From Bacillus sp. REN3 (lineage in GTDB: Bacteria; Bacillota; Bacilli; Bacillales; Cytobacillaceae), in contig NZ_JAERSD010000016.1 of NCBI RefSeq assembly GCF_017912555.1, forward strand, positions 1 to 64,000: a DNA stretch of 64,000 bases, in the 5' to 3' direction. Every line of letters begins with the position of its first letter. Position 1 is the stretch's first letter. The notes under the pieces are model-generated. The model saw only the letters and a program-made list of their open reading frames with translations, was not told where the DNA came from and searched no databases. The translations under genes were made by a program, and so were the position numbers. Shown here one piece after another: positions 19,363-28,287 of the stretch.

Positions 19363-20772
19363 TTGGGGAAAACAATGATTGATAAAATCTGGGAAAGGCA
19401 TGTTGTCCACAAGGAAGAAGGAAAGCCAGACCTTATTTATATAGATTTGCATTTAGTCCATGAAGTAACTTCCCCTCAAGCTTTTTCAGGGCTCAGGATG
19501 AAAAATCGAGCTGTCAGGAGACCGGATTTGACATTCGCCACAATGGACCACAATGTTCCCACGGTGGACCGGACCCGGATTCTTGACCCTGTCGCAAAGA
19601 ACCAAATGGATACATTGCGCAAGAATTGCCAGGAATACGGGATCCAGCTTGCGGATTTGAATAGCCCTGATCAAGGAATCGTACACGTGATCGGCCCTGA
19701 ACTCGGGTTGACGAAACCGGGAATGACTATTGTCTGCGGTGACAGCCATACATCGACACATGGTGCTTTTGGTTCGCTTGCTTTTGGAATTGGAACAAGC
19801 GAAGTCGAGCATGTTCTTGCTACACAAACATTGTGGCAGACAAAGCCAAGGACGATGAAGGTCGAAGTAAGCGGCAGGCTCGGGCAAGGCGTTAGCGCCA
19901 AAGATGTTATCCTGTATATTTTGAGCAGGTATGGAGTGGACTTTGGAACTGGATATGTAATCGAATTTTGCGGAGAGGCCATCAGGCGCATGTCGATGGA
20001 GGAGAGAATGACGATCTGCAATATGTCGATCGAAGGCGGCGCGAAAGCATCTGTCGTAGCGCCTGATGAAAAGACATTTGCTTATTTAAGGGGAAGGAAG
20101 TATGTTCCAGAGGGTGCCGCGTTTGATTCCCTTACCAGGGAATGGGCTCAGCTTGCTTCGGATCCTGACGCTTTCTATGATGCGGAAATCGAGATTGATG
20201 GCGGTGAAGTTGAACCAATGGTTAGCTGGGGCACAAATCCCTCGATGACTGCGCCTGCCTCAGGCAGAGTTCCTTTTTTGCACGAATGCCATAGTGAGGC
20301 AGAGAAAAATTCAGTCTGCCGTGCCCTTGAATATATGGGGCTAGAAGAAGGGCAGGCGATCACGGACATCCAGGTGACCAAGGTATTTATTGGTTCGTGT
20401 ACTAACTCAAGGCTGGAGGATTTACGGGCCGCAGCAGAGATCGTACATGGGAAAAGAACTGCCCCTGGTGTGCAGGCAATCGTTGTGCCAGGGTCGCAGA
20501 ATGTCAAACTGCTCGCTGAAGCAGAGGGACTTGACAGGATTTTCATCGAGGCGGGGTTTGAATGGAGAGAATCGGGGTGCAGCATGTGTCTGAGCATGAA
20601 CGCCGATGTCGTGCTTCCGCAGGAACATTGCGCCTCGACTTCAAATCGGAACTTCGAAGGCAGGCAGGGTGCAGGAGCGCGTACCCACCTTGTCAGCCCG
20701 GCAATGGCTGCCGCGGCTGCAATCCATGGCCGCTTTGTAGATGTCAGAACACTCGCTGGCGCTGCAGTCTAG
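19363..20772 (+). CDS. leuC: 3-isopropylmalate dehydratase, large subunit
   Basis: Together with LeuD it isomerises 2- to 3-isopropylmalate through an aconitase-type [4Fe-4S] cluster. The three cluster cysteines are in [13 protein letters not shown] (about residue 346) and [11 protein letters not shown] (about 406 and 409); [20 protein letters not shown] is the aconitase signature. Length 469 aa is normal. The TTG start at 19363 is chosen for AAAGGAGG at 19346-19353; the internal ATG at 19375 is a less likely alternative. Confidence 0.97.
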   Translation: MGKTMIDKIWERHVVHKEEGKPDLIYIDLHLVHEVTSPQAFSGLRMKNRAVRRPDLTFATMDHNVPTVDRTRILDPVAKNQMDTLRKNCQEYGIQLADLNSPDQGIVHVIGPELGLTKPGMTIVCGDSHTSTHGAFGSLAFGIGTSEVEHVLATQTLWQTKPRTMKVEVSGRLGQGVSAKDVILYILSRYGVDFGTGYVIEFCGEAIRRMSMEERMTICNMSIEGGAKASVVAPDEKTFAYLRGRKYVPEGAAFDSLTREWAQLASDPDAFYDAEIEIDGGEVEPMVSWGTNPSMTAPASGRVPFLHECHSEAEKNSVCRALEYMGLEEGQAITDIQVTKVFIGSCTNSRLEDLRAAAEIVHGKRTAPGVQAIVVPGSQNVKLLAEAEGLDRIFIEAGFEWRESGCSMCLSMNADVVLPQEHCASTSNRNFEGRQGAGARTHLVSPAMAAAAAIHGRFVDVRTLAGAAV

Positions 20773-20788
20773 CAGGAAGGAGCGTTTC

Positions 20789-21376
20789 ATGAGCTTTAGA
20801 AAATTCACCGGGAAAGCGATCGGCATGGACCGGTCAAACGTCGATACAGATCAGATTATCCCTAAACAATTCCTGAAAAGGATAGAAAAGACAGGATTTG
20901 GACAATTCTTATTTTACGATTGGCGATTCCGTCCAGACGGCCAGCCTGACGAAAAGTTCGAACTCAATCTGCCAGGGAATGAAAATGCTTCGATTTTGAT
21001 AGCAAAGCACAACTTTGGCTGCGGTTCTTCAAGGGAGCATGCGCCATGGGCATTGCAGGACTACGGATTTAAAGTTATCATTGCCCCGTCGTTTGCTGAT
21101 ATCTTCCGGCAGAACTGCCTGAAGAATGGAGTGCTTCCGATTGTTTTGAGTGAGGAAAAAGTGGACTATTTATTGGAACAGACGAAAACCCAGCCTTATG
21201 AAATGACCGTCTCATTGGAACAAAAGTCAGTCAAGGATGAAAGGGGATTTGAATCAAGCTTTGAAATTCACCCCTACTGGTATAACATGCTGCTGAATGG
21301 CTGGGATGAAATCGAATTGACGCTCCAATTGGAGCAGCAGATTGAAAATTTCGAGAAAGAACATTGTCTTGCTTAG
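20789..21376 (+). CDS. leuD: 3-isopropylmalate dehydratase, small subunit
   Basis: The 195-residue swivel-domain subunit completes the LeuCD active site. Typical features are DRSNVDTDQIIPKQFLKR near residue 15-32 and NFGCGSSREHAPWAL (about 72-86), whose serine and arginine bind substrate. ATG 20789 follows GGAAGGAG. It is the last gene of the ilv-leu operon and is followed by a strong terminator. Confidence 0.97.
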   Translation: MSFRKFTGKAIGMDRSNVDTDQIIPKQFLKRIEKTGFGQFLFYDWRFRPDGQPDEKFELNLPGNENASILIAKHNFGCGSSREHAPWALQDYGFKVIIAPSFADIFRQNCLKNGVLPIVLSEEKVDYLLEQTKTQPYEMTVSLEQKSVKDERGFESSFEIHPYWYNMLLNGWDEIELTLQLEQQIENFEKEHCLA

Positions 21377-21397
21377 AAAAAAACTTAAGGATTGCTG

Positions 21398-21434
21398 GAT
21401 TCACAGGCGCTGCCTGTGAATCTTTTTGTTTTTT
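21398..21434 (+). terminator. Terminator of the ilv-leu operon
   Basis: GATTCACAGGC (21398-21408) pairs with GCCTGTGAATC (21412-21422) around a 3-nt loop, followed by TTTTTGTTTTTTT. Strong Rho-independent terminator. Confidence 0.92.
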
Positions 21435-21489
21435 TCCTGATTCATGCTAAACTAACCTCAATAAAAAATGAGAATAAGGCGGTATGTTT

Positions 21490-22512
21490 ATGAATAAACG
21501 GGACGCTAAAAATGATAATGTCATCCTGTTCCCGGGACTTGAAAAACGTCTGTTGGAAAAGGGCCTTGATTATTTGAAGCAAAGGAAGTACAGGGATGCA
21601 ATCCAATATTTAGAGCAGGCCCTTGAACATAACCCGGATAATAGTGATATCTACGTTGGACTTGTCCTTGCAAACTATGAATCAGGTAATGCAGAGCAGG
21701 CGAAAGAGGTTGCTGTTGAAATGCTCCAGGGCGGATTAGGTGATTACATCCAGGTCATTGACCTCTATTTAATGATTCTTGTCCAAATGAATCAATATGA
21801 TGAGGTAGTTTCCACGATTGAAGCGCTCCTTGAGGAACGGGAGGTTCCGGCGGATAAGCTTGAGCATTTCACCAGGATGCTTGAATTCGGAAAGAAGATG
21901 CAGAATGGGTCGGGGGGTAAGGAAGCTTCCCTGTCACTTGAGAAAGAGTCGGAAGAGCTTGGGTTCAGTTTATTCGATTATGAAGATCCAAAGGAACAGG
22001 TGATGGTCGCTGCCAGGCTGGCAAAAGAAAATATTCGTCCATATATAGAAGAAATAAGGAAGTACGTTGCTTCTGAAGAAGGTCATCCTTTTCAAAAAAC
22101 CATGTTGTTGAATATATTAAGAGAACAAGAATATGCAGAAGAATTGGATGTTCGCAAATTTGGCTGGAAAAGTTCATTCATCCCCGCGAAGCTCCCTGAC
22201 ATAAAGGATTATATCGCGATGAATGAAGTCACAAAGCTGTTAAGCGATCAAATTGAAAATGATGATCCTGTCTTGTATGAAAATATTCTCAGCCTGATTG
22301 AAAGGAATTTCTTCCTCGTCTATCCTTTTATGTTGCCGGAAAAACAAGCTGAAGCGTGGGCTTCAGCCTATCATTTCATTGCCAATGAATATTATGGCTT
22401 TGAGGACCAGTTGGAATCATTCGCCGAGATTTACAATTGCAGCGTGGAAGTAGCGGAGGAGGCCCTATCTTTTATCAGAATGCTAGAAGAAATTTCTTAC
22501 CCGATAATATAA
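21490..22512 (+). CDS. ysoA: Tetratricopeptide-repeat protein (YsoA-like)
   Basis: The 340-residue protein has two to three TPR units in its first 110 residues (GLDYLKQRKYRDAIQYLEQA, then IYVGLVLANYESGNAEQAKE, then a weaker third), no signal peptide and no membrane segment, so it is cytoplasmic. The remainder is helical and unassigned. TPR proteins mediate protein contacts; the partner is unknown. ATG 21490 is chosen over ATG 21484 because AAGGCGG (21476-21482) is better spaced. Position between leuD and tig matches B. subtilis ysoA. Confidence 0.85.
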   Translation: MNKRDAKNDNVILFPGLEKRLLEKGLDYLKQRKYRDAIQYLEQALEHNPDNSDIYVGLVLANYESGNAEQAKEVAVEMLQGGLGDYIQVIDLYLMILVQMNQYDEVVSTIEALLEEREVPADKLEHFTRMLEFGKKMQNGSGGKEASLSLEKESEELGFSLFDYEDPKEQVMVAARLAKENIRPYIEEIRKYVASEEGHPFQKTMLLNILREQEYAEELDVRKFGWKSSFIPAKLPDIKDYIAMNEVTKLLSDQIENDDPVLYENILSLIERNFFLVYPFMLPEKQAEAWASAYHFIANEYYGFEDQLESFAEIYNCSVEVAEEALSFIRMLEEISYPII

Positions 22513-22521
22513 TCATGGCTG

Positions 22522-22549
22522 TTGAAACAGAAGAAACCTGTGTTATAAT
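22522..22549 (+). promoter_or_regulatory. Sigma-A promoter of tig
   Basis: TTGAAA (22522-22527), 16-base spacer, TATAAT (22544-22549), leaving a leader of about 115 bases before the trigger factor start. Confidence 0.7.
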
Positions 22550-22669
22550 GTAGTGGTTGTATTATGTAAAAATCATTCTATTTTACATTTAAATCTGGAA
22601 TATTGCTTGGATGACAAGAGATATTCATCGTCGAATGAAAATGATAATAGATTGTTGGAGGGAAATAGT

Positions 22670-23956
22670 ATGTCTGCAAAAGTGGAAAAAGTAGAGAGGA
22701 ACCAAGCGGTTCTGACAATTGAAGTTGAAGCGGAAAAAGTCGGCCAGGGGCTTGACGCTGCATTCAAAAAAGTCGTTAAGCAAATTAATGTGCCGGGATT
22801 CCGCAAAGGAAAAATGCCGCGCCAAATGTTCGAGAAGCGCTTTGGCGTAGAATCATTGTATCAGGATGCCATCGATATCCTTCTTCCGGAAGCATATGCG
22901 AATGCCATCGCTGAAACAGGAATCGAGCCTGTTGACCGCCCTGAAATCGATGTAGAGCAAATTGAAAAAGGCAAAAGCCTCATCTTCAAGGCGACAGTAA
23001 CAGTGAAGCCTGAAGTGAAGCTTGGCGAATATAAAGGAATTGAAGTAGAAGCATTTGATACAAATGTAACAGATGAAGAAGTTGAAAATGAATTGAAACA
23101 GATGCAGGAACGACAGGCAGAACTGGTTGTCAAAGAAGAGGGAACAGCTTCTGAAGGCGATACTGTCGTTATCGATTTCGAAGGTTTCGTCGATGGAGAA
23201 GCATTCGAAGGCGGCAAAGCGGAAAACTACTCTCTTGAGCTCGGAACAGGTTCTTTCATCCCTGGTTTTGAAGACCAGCTGGTTGGAACTGGCACCGGCG
23301 AAGAAAAAGACGTAGAAGTAACTTTCCCGGAAGAATACCATGCTGCTGACCTAGCAGGGAAGCCCGCGGTATTCAAAGTGAAGGTACATGAAATCAAAGG
23401 GAAAGAGCTTCCTCAACTGGATGATGAGTTCGCGAAAGATGCAGATGAAGAAGTTGAGACTCTCGAAGAACTGAAAACAAAGATCAAGGATCGCCTGGCT
23501 CACGACAAGGAGCATCAGAAAGAACACCACGTACGTGATACTGTAGTCGAAAAGGCAGCCGAAAATGCTGAAATCGAAATTCCTGATGCGATGGTTGAGA
23601 CTGAGATCGACCGCATGGTGAATGAATTCGAACAGCGCCTTCAGATGCAAGGCATGAACCTTGAGCTTTATTATCAGTTCTCAGGGCAAGATGAAGGAGC
23701 CCTTCGCGGACAGATGAAGGAAGATGCAGCTTCCCGTGTACGCGCGAACCTGACGCTTGAGGCAATCGCAAAAGCTGAGAACATTGAAGTTACAGATGAA
23801 GAAGTCAATGCTGAACTTGAAAAGATGGCTGAAATGTACAATATGACTGTTGATAACATCAAAGCAGCACTTGGCAGCATTGAAGGCTTGAAGGGCGATC
23901 TTCAATTGAAAAAAGCAGTTGATTTCCTTGTAGAAAACAGCAAAACTGTTGCATAA
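22670..23956 (+). CDS. tig: Trigger factor (ribosome-associated chaperone, peptidyl-prolyl isomerase)
   Basis: The 428-residue protein has all three trigger factor domains: the ribosome-binding N-domain with signature [17 protein letters not shown] (about 43-59), the FKBP-type PPIase domain (about 150-245; [20 protein letters not shown] and [11 protein letters not shown]), and the helical C-terminal chaperone domain. It binds nascent chains at the ribosome exit tunnel. ATG 22670 is chosen for GGAGGG at 22657-22662. Followed by a terminator, so tig is a single-gene unit upstream of clpX, as in B. subtilis. Confidence 0.98.
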   Translation: MSAKVEKVERNQAVLTIEVEAEKVGQGLDAAFKKVVKQINVPGFRKGKMPRQMFEKRFGVESLYQDAIDILLPEAYANAIAETGIEPVDRPEIDVEQIEKGKSLIFKATVTVKPEVKLGEYKGIEVEAFDTNVTDEEVENELKQMQERQAELVVKEEGTASEGDTVVIDFEGFVDGEAFEGGKAENYSLELGTGSFIPGFEDQLVGTGTGEEKDVEVTFPEEYHAADLAGKPAVFKVKVHEIKGKELPQLDDEFAKDADEEVETLEELKTKIKDRLAHDKEHQKEHHVRDTVVEKAAENAEIEIPDAMVETEIDRMVNEFEQRLQMQGMNLELYYQFSGQDEGALRGQMKEDAASRVRANLTLEAIAKAENIEVTDEEVNAELEKMAEMYNMTVDNIKAALGSIEGLKGDLQLKKAVDFLVENSKTVA

Positions 23957-23973
23957 TAGAATCAGGACAAATA

Positions 23974-24008
23974 GGAAACAAGGCGCGAGTTGCTCGTGCC
24001 TTGTTTTC
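23974..24008 (+). terminator. Terminator of tig
   Basis: A 14-bp stem pairs AAACAAGGCGCGAG (23976-23989) with CTCGTGCCTTGTTT (23993-24006), one G-U pair, with a 3-nt loop and a T-rich 3' arm. Confidence 0.88.
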
Positions 24009-24315
24009 TACAATAAAAATGGTTATTTTAACGGTTTTGTGGCATATACATACATAAAATTTTCAGTAATTTCCATTCTGCCGACTTAACAGGCATGTTT
24101 CTGGATAAGATGTTTTAGTACATATTTTTTGGAAGGATTCATAAGCGCGAAAGTTGTCCATATCGAGTGTTATCATTTCCTGTATGCTGGGAATATATGA
24201 TACAATGCAATACATAACTGCTGGCACTCCAGCAGAAAAACCGTTAAGTAACATTTCGTTTGCTTATGAATCGCAGCTTTATATATTGTTTAGAAGTATT
24301 CAAGGGGTGAAGGCA
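24009..24315 (+). other. clpX upstream region with a leader hairpin
   Basis: No coding frame is convincing. A -10-like TACAAT at 24201-24206 lacks a good -35. Just downstream CTGCTGG (24218-24224) pairs with CCAGCAG (24229-24235) over a 4-nt loop, forming a hairpin about 80 bases before the clpX start, without a T run. I see no CtsR tandem heptamers. Confidence 0.4.
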
Positions 24316-25578
24316 TTGTTCAAATTTAATGATGAAAAAGGACAGCTTAAGTGTTCTTTCTGCGGCAAGACCCAGGAACAAGTCCGCAAGCTGGTTGCGG
24401 GGCCTGGCGTCTATATTTGTGACGAGTGTATCGAGTTATGCACTGAAATCGTGGAAGAAGAGCTGGGCACAGAGGAAGAAGTTGAATTCAAAGATGTACC
24501 AAAGCCAAAGGAAATCCGCGATATTCTGGATGAGTATGTAATCGGGCAGGACCAGGCAAAGAAGAACCTGTCTGTTGCTGTTTACAACCATTATAAACGG
24601 ATCAATTCGAATAGCAAGATTGATGAGGTCGAGCTTTCAAAAAGCAATATTGCGATGATTGGACCGACTGGGAGCGGAAAAACATTGCTTGCCCAAACCC
24701 TGGCTCGCATCTTGAATGTTCCGTTCGCGATTGCTGACGCTACCTCCCTTACAGAAGCAGGCTATGTTGGGGAAGATGTTGAGAACATCTTATTGAAGCT
24801 GATCCAGTCAGCTGATTACGATGTGGAAAAAGCTGAAAAAGGGATCATCTATATCGACGAAATCGATAAAATCGCCAGGAAATCAGAGAATCCTTCGATA
24901 ACAAGGGATGTATCTGGTGAAGGCGTTCAGCAAGCCTTGCTTAAAATCCTTGAAGGCACAGTCGCCAGTGTGCCGCCACAAGGAGGAAGGAAACATCCGC
25001 ATCAGGAATTCATCCAGATTGATACGACGAATATCCTGTTCATTTGCGGCGGAGCATTCGATGGCATCGAGTCCATCATCAAACGCCGCCTGGGACAAAA
25101 AGTGATCGGCTTCGGTGCCGATACGAAACAGGAAGAGCTGGACAAGAAAGAACTCCTATCAAAGGTACTTCCAGAAGACTTGTTGAAATTCGGATTGATT
25201 CCAGAATTCATCGGCCGTCTGCCAGTCATCGCCAGCCTGACTCCTCTTGATGAAGACGCTCTTGTTGAAATCCTGACGAAGCCAAAAAATGCATTGGTGA
25301 AGCAATATCAAAAGATGCTTGAGCTGGATAATGTGGAGCTTGAGTTCGAGGATGATGCCCTGATTGAAATCGCAAAAAGGGCAATCGAAAGGAAGACCGG
25401 TGCGCGTGGCCTTCGTTCAATCATCGAAAGCGTCATGCTCGATGTCATGTTTGATTTGCCATCTCGTGACGACATTGTCAAGTGCATCATCACAAAAGAA
25501 ACAATCGAGAAAAATGTGGCTCCAAAGCTTATCCTTGAAGACGGAACTGTCATCGAGGATGAAAGGGACTCTGCATAA
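24316..25578 (+). CDS. clpX: ATP-dependent Clp protease ATP-binding subunit ClpX
   Basis: AAA+ unfoldase (420 aa) that recognises substrates, unfolds them and feeds them to ClpP. Visible: N-terminal C4 zinc-binding domain ([11 protein letters not shown]...[10 protein letters not shown], residues 12-41), Walker A GPTGSGKT (about 116), Walker B YIDEIDK, sensor-2 [10 protein letters not shown], and the ClpP-docking IGF loop in KVIGFGAD (about 268). The TTG start (MFKFNDEKG) matches known ClpX N-termini and follows AAGGGGTGAAGG; the longer upstream frame would code through the leader. Confidence 0.98.
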   Translation: MFKFNDEKGQLKCSFCGKTQEQVRKLVAGPGVYICDECIELCTEIVEEELGTEEEVEFKDVPKPKEIRDILDEYVIGQDQAKKNLSVAVYNHYKRINSNSKIDEVELSKSNIAMIGPTGSGKTLLAQTLARILNVPFAIADATSLTEAGYVGEDVENILLKLIQSADYDVEKAEKGIIYIDEIDKIARKSENPSITRDVSGEGVQQALLKILEGTVASVPPQGGRKHPHQEFIQIDTTNILFICGGAFDGIESIIKRRLGQKVIGFGADTKQEELDKKELLSKVLPEDLLKFGLIPEFIGRLPVIASLTPLDEDALVEILTKPKNALVKQYQKMLELDNVELEFEDDALIEIAKRAIERKTGARGLRSIIESVMLDVMFDLPSRDDIVKCIITKETIEKNVAPKLILEDGTVIEDERDSA

Positions 25579-25590
25579 TAGTCATGATTC

Positions 25591-25623
25591 GAAAACCCGA
25601 TGATCTGTCATCGGGTTTTTTGT
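25591..25623 (+). terminator. Terminator of clpX
   Basis: AAAACCCGATGA (25592-25603) pairs with TCATCGGGTTTT (25608-25619) over TCTG, followed by further T. Confidence 0.9.
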
Positions 25624-25922
25624 TGTGAAAATCAGAAGTTTAACTGGAACATCGAACAATTTTTAGCTTAAAGTACCATCGATTCGGGGTTAAAACCAGT
25701 TCAGTCCGACCACATTCAGCCGGAGCATTATATGATTTAGGCCATTACCTGGGGAAGCACCGAAAGCACTATTAGCTTTTTAGCGCAACCGGAAAAAGAA
25801 CGCCTCTTAAAAAGAATGTGGCACAGGAAAATCGCCATTCTTCTCTATGTCGCAGCATAACTTTATTCTTTTCCGATGATTTTTTCAGTAAATATCCTGT
25901 TGGAAATTTCATTGGATATATT
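25624..25922 (+). other. Intergenic stretch between clpX and lonB
   Basis: About 300 bases with stops in all frames and no recognised RNA motif. Function, if any, unknown. Confidence 0.4.
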
Positions 25923-25952
25923 GTTTATTTTGGCCAGCCGAAGGGGAAACTA
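25923..25952 (+). promoter_or_regulatory. Sigma-F/sigma-G-type (forespore) promoter of lonB
   Basis: GTTTA (25923-25927), 15-base spacer, GGGGAAACTA (25943-25952) fits the forespore consensus (GYWTA-N15-GGnrAnAnTW) at every defined position. Transcription would start near 25959, about 35 bases before the lonB start. B. subtilis lonB is transcribed in the forespore under sigma-F, so the match is expected. Confidence 0.7.
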
Positions 25953-25993
25953 GGGTAAAGCGGACAGTCATCAATTTTGGGAGGGAATCTATT

Positions 25994-27661
25994 TTGAGTT
26001 GGACCGGTATCGCCTTATTCATACAGCTGTTTTTTGGGATTGTCATCGGGCTGTATTTCTGGAATTTGCTTAGGAATCAAAGGACTCAAAAAGTGTCGAT
26101 CGACCGAGAATCCAGGAAAGAAATGGAGCAGCTGAAAAAGATGAGATCGATTTCGCTTAGTGAGCCCCTTGCTGAAAAAGTCAGGCCATCAAGCTTCAAA
26201 GATATAGTCGGCCAGGAGGATGGAATCAAAGCATTGAGAGCGGCACTTTGCGGACCTAATCCCCAGCACGTCATCATTTATGGACCGCCGGGAGTAGGCA
26301 AGACAGCGGCTGCAAGACTGGTGCTTGAGGAAGCGAAGCAAAATGCGAAAACACCTTTCAAGGATACCTCGGTGTTTGTCGAGCTGGATGCAACAACTGC
26401 AAGGTTTGATGAAAGAGGAATTGCTGATCCGTTGATTGGGTCAGTCCATGATCCGATTTACCAGGGGGCAGGCGCAATGGGACAAGCCGGGATCCCACAG
26501 CCAAAGCAGGGAGCTGTGACCAACGCACACGGCGGAGTTCTCTTCATTGATGAAATCGGCGAGCTGCACCCTATCCAGATGAATAAACTGTTGAAAGTAC
26601 TTGAAGACCGAAAAGTGTTCCTCGAAAGCGCCTATTATAGTGAAGAAAATGCCCAAATCCCAAGCCATATCCACGATATTTTCAAAAACGGGCTACCCGC
26701 TGATTTCAGGCTCGTCGGCGCGACCACAAGAACGCCAAATGAGATTCCCCCGGCAATCAGGTCGCGGTGTATGGAAGTGTTTTTCCGGGAGCTGACCCAG
26801 GAGGAAATCGCCGAGGTGGCAAGGAATGCAGCGGAGAAAGTGAATTTGACAGTGAGCGACGCTGCGATTGAAATTCTTTCGAACTATGCCCGCAATGGAA
26901 GAGAAGCTGTTAATATGGTGCAAATCGCGGCTGGGCTTGCCATCACGGATGACCGTTCCTATATAAAGGAAGAGGAAATTGAGTGGGTCGTACATTCAAG
27001 CCAGCTTACACCGAGAATGGAACGGAGGATCAATGAAAAATCAGCTGTCGGGCTTGTTAACGGGCTGGCGGTATACGGACCGAATACAGGAGCGCTTCTT
27101 GAAATCGAAGTGACGGTCATTAAAGCAAAGGAAAAAGGATTAATAAATATTACCGGGATTGTTGATGAGGAAAGCATTGGCGGGCAGGGCAAATCGATTA
27201 GAAGGAAGAGCATGGCGAGAAGTTCGATTGAAAATGTCATTACCGTCCTTAGGTCAATGGGTGTTCCGGCGGATGAATTCGACATTCATGTGAATTTCCC
27301 TGGCGGCACGCCGATTGACGGACCCTCCGCTGGTATCGCGATGGCAACAGGGATCTACTCAGCGATCTACAAAATCCCAATGGACAACACAGTTGCGATG
27401 ACTGGCGAAATCAGCATCCATGGCTATGTTAAACCGATCGGGGGCGTCTATCCGAAGGTAAAGGCAGCGAAAAAAGCTGGCGCCAAGAAAGTAATCATCC
27501 CAAAAGAAAACATGCAGACCATCCTGAATGAAATTACAGATATTGAAATCATCCCGGTGACCCACCTTGATGAAGTATTCGATATCGCGCTGGTCAAGGG
27601 GCATGCAAGGGAGCAAATGCTTTCAGCCGCACCAGATTTGGCTAAAAAAGAAACGAGCTGA
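25994..27661 (+). CDS. lonB: ATP-dependent protease LonB (forespore)
   Basis: The 555-residue protein starts with a short hydrophobic segment (GIALFIQLFFGIVIGLYFW, about 4-22) that may anchor it to the membrane. The AAA+ domain carries Walker A GPPGVGKT (about 97) and Walker B LFIDEIGEL, and the C-terminal Lon serine-lysine protease domain has the catalytic serine in DGPSAGIA (about 437) and the lysine in KKAGAKKVIIPKEN. It lacks the long N-terminal domain of LonA. TTG 25994 follows GGGAGGG. In B. subtilis LonB is made in the forespore during sporulation; the promoter seen here fits this. Confidence 0.95.
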   Translation: MSWTGIALFIQLFFGIVIGLYFWNLLRNQRTQKVSIDRESRKEMEQLKKMRSISLSEPLAEKVRPSSFKDIVGQEDGIKALRAALCGPNPQHVIIYGPPGVGKTAAARLVLEEAKQNAKTPFKDTSVFVELDATTARFDERGIADPLIGSVHDPIYQGAGAMGQAGIPQPKQGAVTNAHGGVLFIDEIGELHPIQMNKLLKVLEDRKVFLESAYYSEENAQIPSHIHDIFKNGLPADFRLVGATTRTPNEIPPAIRSRCMEVFFRELTQEEIAEVARNAAEKVNLTVSDAAIEILSNYARNGREAVNMVQIAAGLAITDDRSYIKEEEIEWVVHSSQLTPRMERRINEKSAVGLVNGLAVYGPNTGALLEIEVTVIKAKEKGLINITGIVDEESIGGQGKSIRRKSMARSSIENVITVLRSMGVPADEFDIHVNFPGGTPIDGPSAGIAMATGIYSAIYKIPMDNTVAMTGEISIHGYVKPIGGVYPKVKAAKKAGAKKVIIPKENMQTILNEITDIEIIPVTHLDEVFDIALVKGHAREQMLSAAPDLAKKETS

Positions 27662-27690
27662 AAAGAACGCCGACCAAGCGTTCTTTTTTT
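27662..27690 (+). terminator. Terminator of lonB
   Basis: AAAGAACGC (27662-27670) pairs with GCGTTCTTT (27678-27686), followed by T to 27690. It begins immediately after the stop codon. Confidence 0.85.
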
Positions 27691-27800
27691 GCGGTCGGAT
27701 TTCCTTGAAAGGGAATGTAATGAGAGGCCACCAATGAAAAGGAACTGATTGAGGGCTGGTTTTAGAATCGAAAGCATAAGAACCTTAACCCACCTGAATC

Positions 27801-28030
27801 GTTCCCATTTTGCTTTTTTGAAAAGCGATATCGCCCCTAACAGTCCCGGATAGTTCCCGTTATGCTTATCTGGGAAGTCAATTGGGCATTATCGGTGCCT
27901 GATCGTTCTCGTTTTACTAGTTCGGACATCCACTGGATCCCTATCTGTCCCGAAACATTTTCAGGATTGCATATTCCGCGCCTCCACATGTTCCTCAGCA
28001 GCCTTGATAAGATCCCGTTTTACCAGTCCA
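27801..28030 (+). repeat. Degenerate tandem array, about 52-bp period, between lonB and lonA
   Basis: A motif of the form GTTCCCGTTNTGCTTNTCTG recurs at 27801, 27853 and 27905, exactly 52 bases apart, and again as GATCCCGTTTTACCAG at 28011 (two further periods). The unit between 27905 and 28011 is eroded. Spacer bases (such as GTCCC before the motif) are partly conserved. The surrounding 27691-28160 has no credible gene. Similar GTTCCC/TTTTGCTT arrays occur, from memory, in other Bacillaceae intergenic regions. Confidence 0.55.
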
Positions 28031-28197
28031 AAAGCGGCATGGTAATTACCTTTCCGCAGGGAAGTCACTTCCGCATAAATGGACACATCCAGAAAAGAAA
28101 TACGGCCCGCGAATGTGTCCAAAAGACATATTTAAACGCCGAATACAGGATAATAAAATAGAAAGGAGTGAATGGGCATATTAATGCTCCTGAATAT

Positions 28198-28226
28198 TAG
28201 ACACTGTAAAATAAATACGATAGAAT
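28198..28226 (+). promoter_or_regulatory. Possible sigma-A promoter of lonA
   Basis: TAGACA (28198-28203), 17-base spacer, TAGAAT (28221-28226). A second -10-like TATAAT lies at 28239-28244 with a poor -35. Either would give a short leader before lonA at 28288. No CtsR repeat is visible. Confidence 0.4.
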
Positions 28227-28287
28227 TGAACAACAAAGTATAATTATGCTTATAGATTGATTTCAAGCATGTTGGAGGTGCAATTTC

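Noticed and set aside
28172-28243. 23-codon frame with AAAGGAG before lonA
   Set aside because: The frame spans the most likely lonA promoter elements, so it would not be in the lonA mRNA, and the peptide shows no family features.
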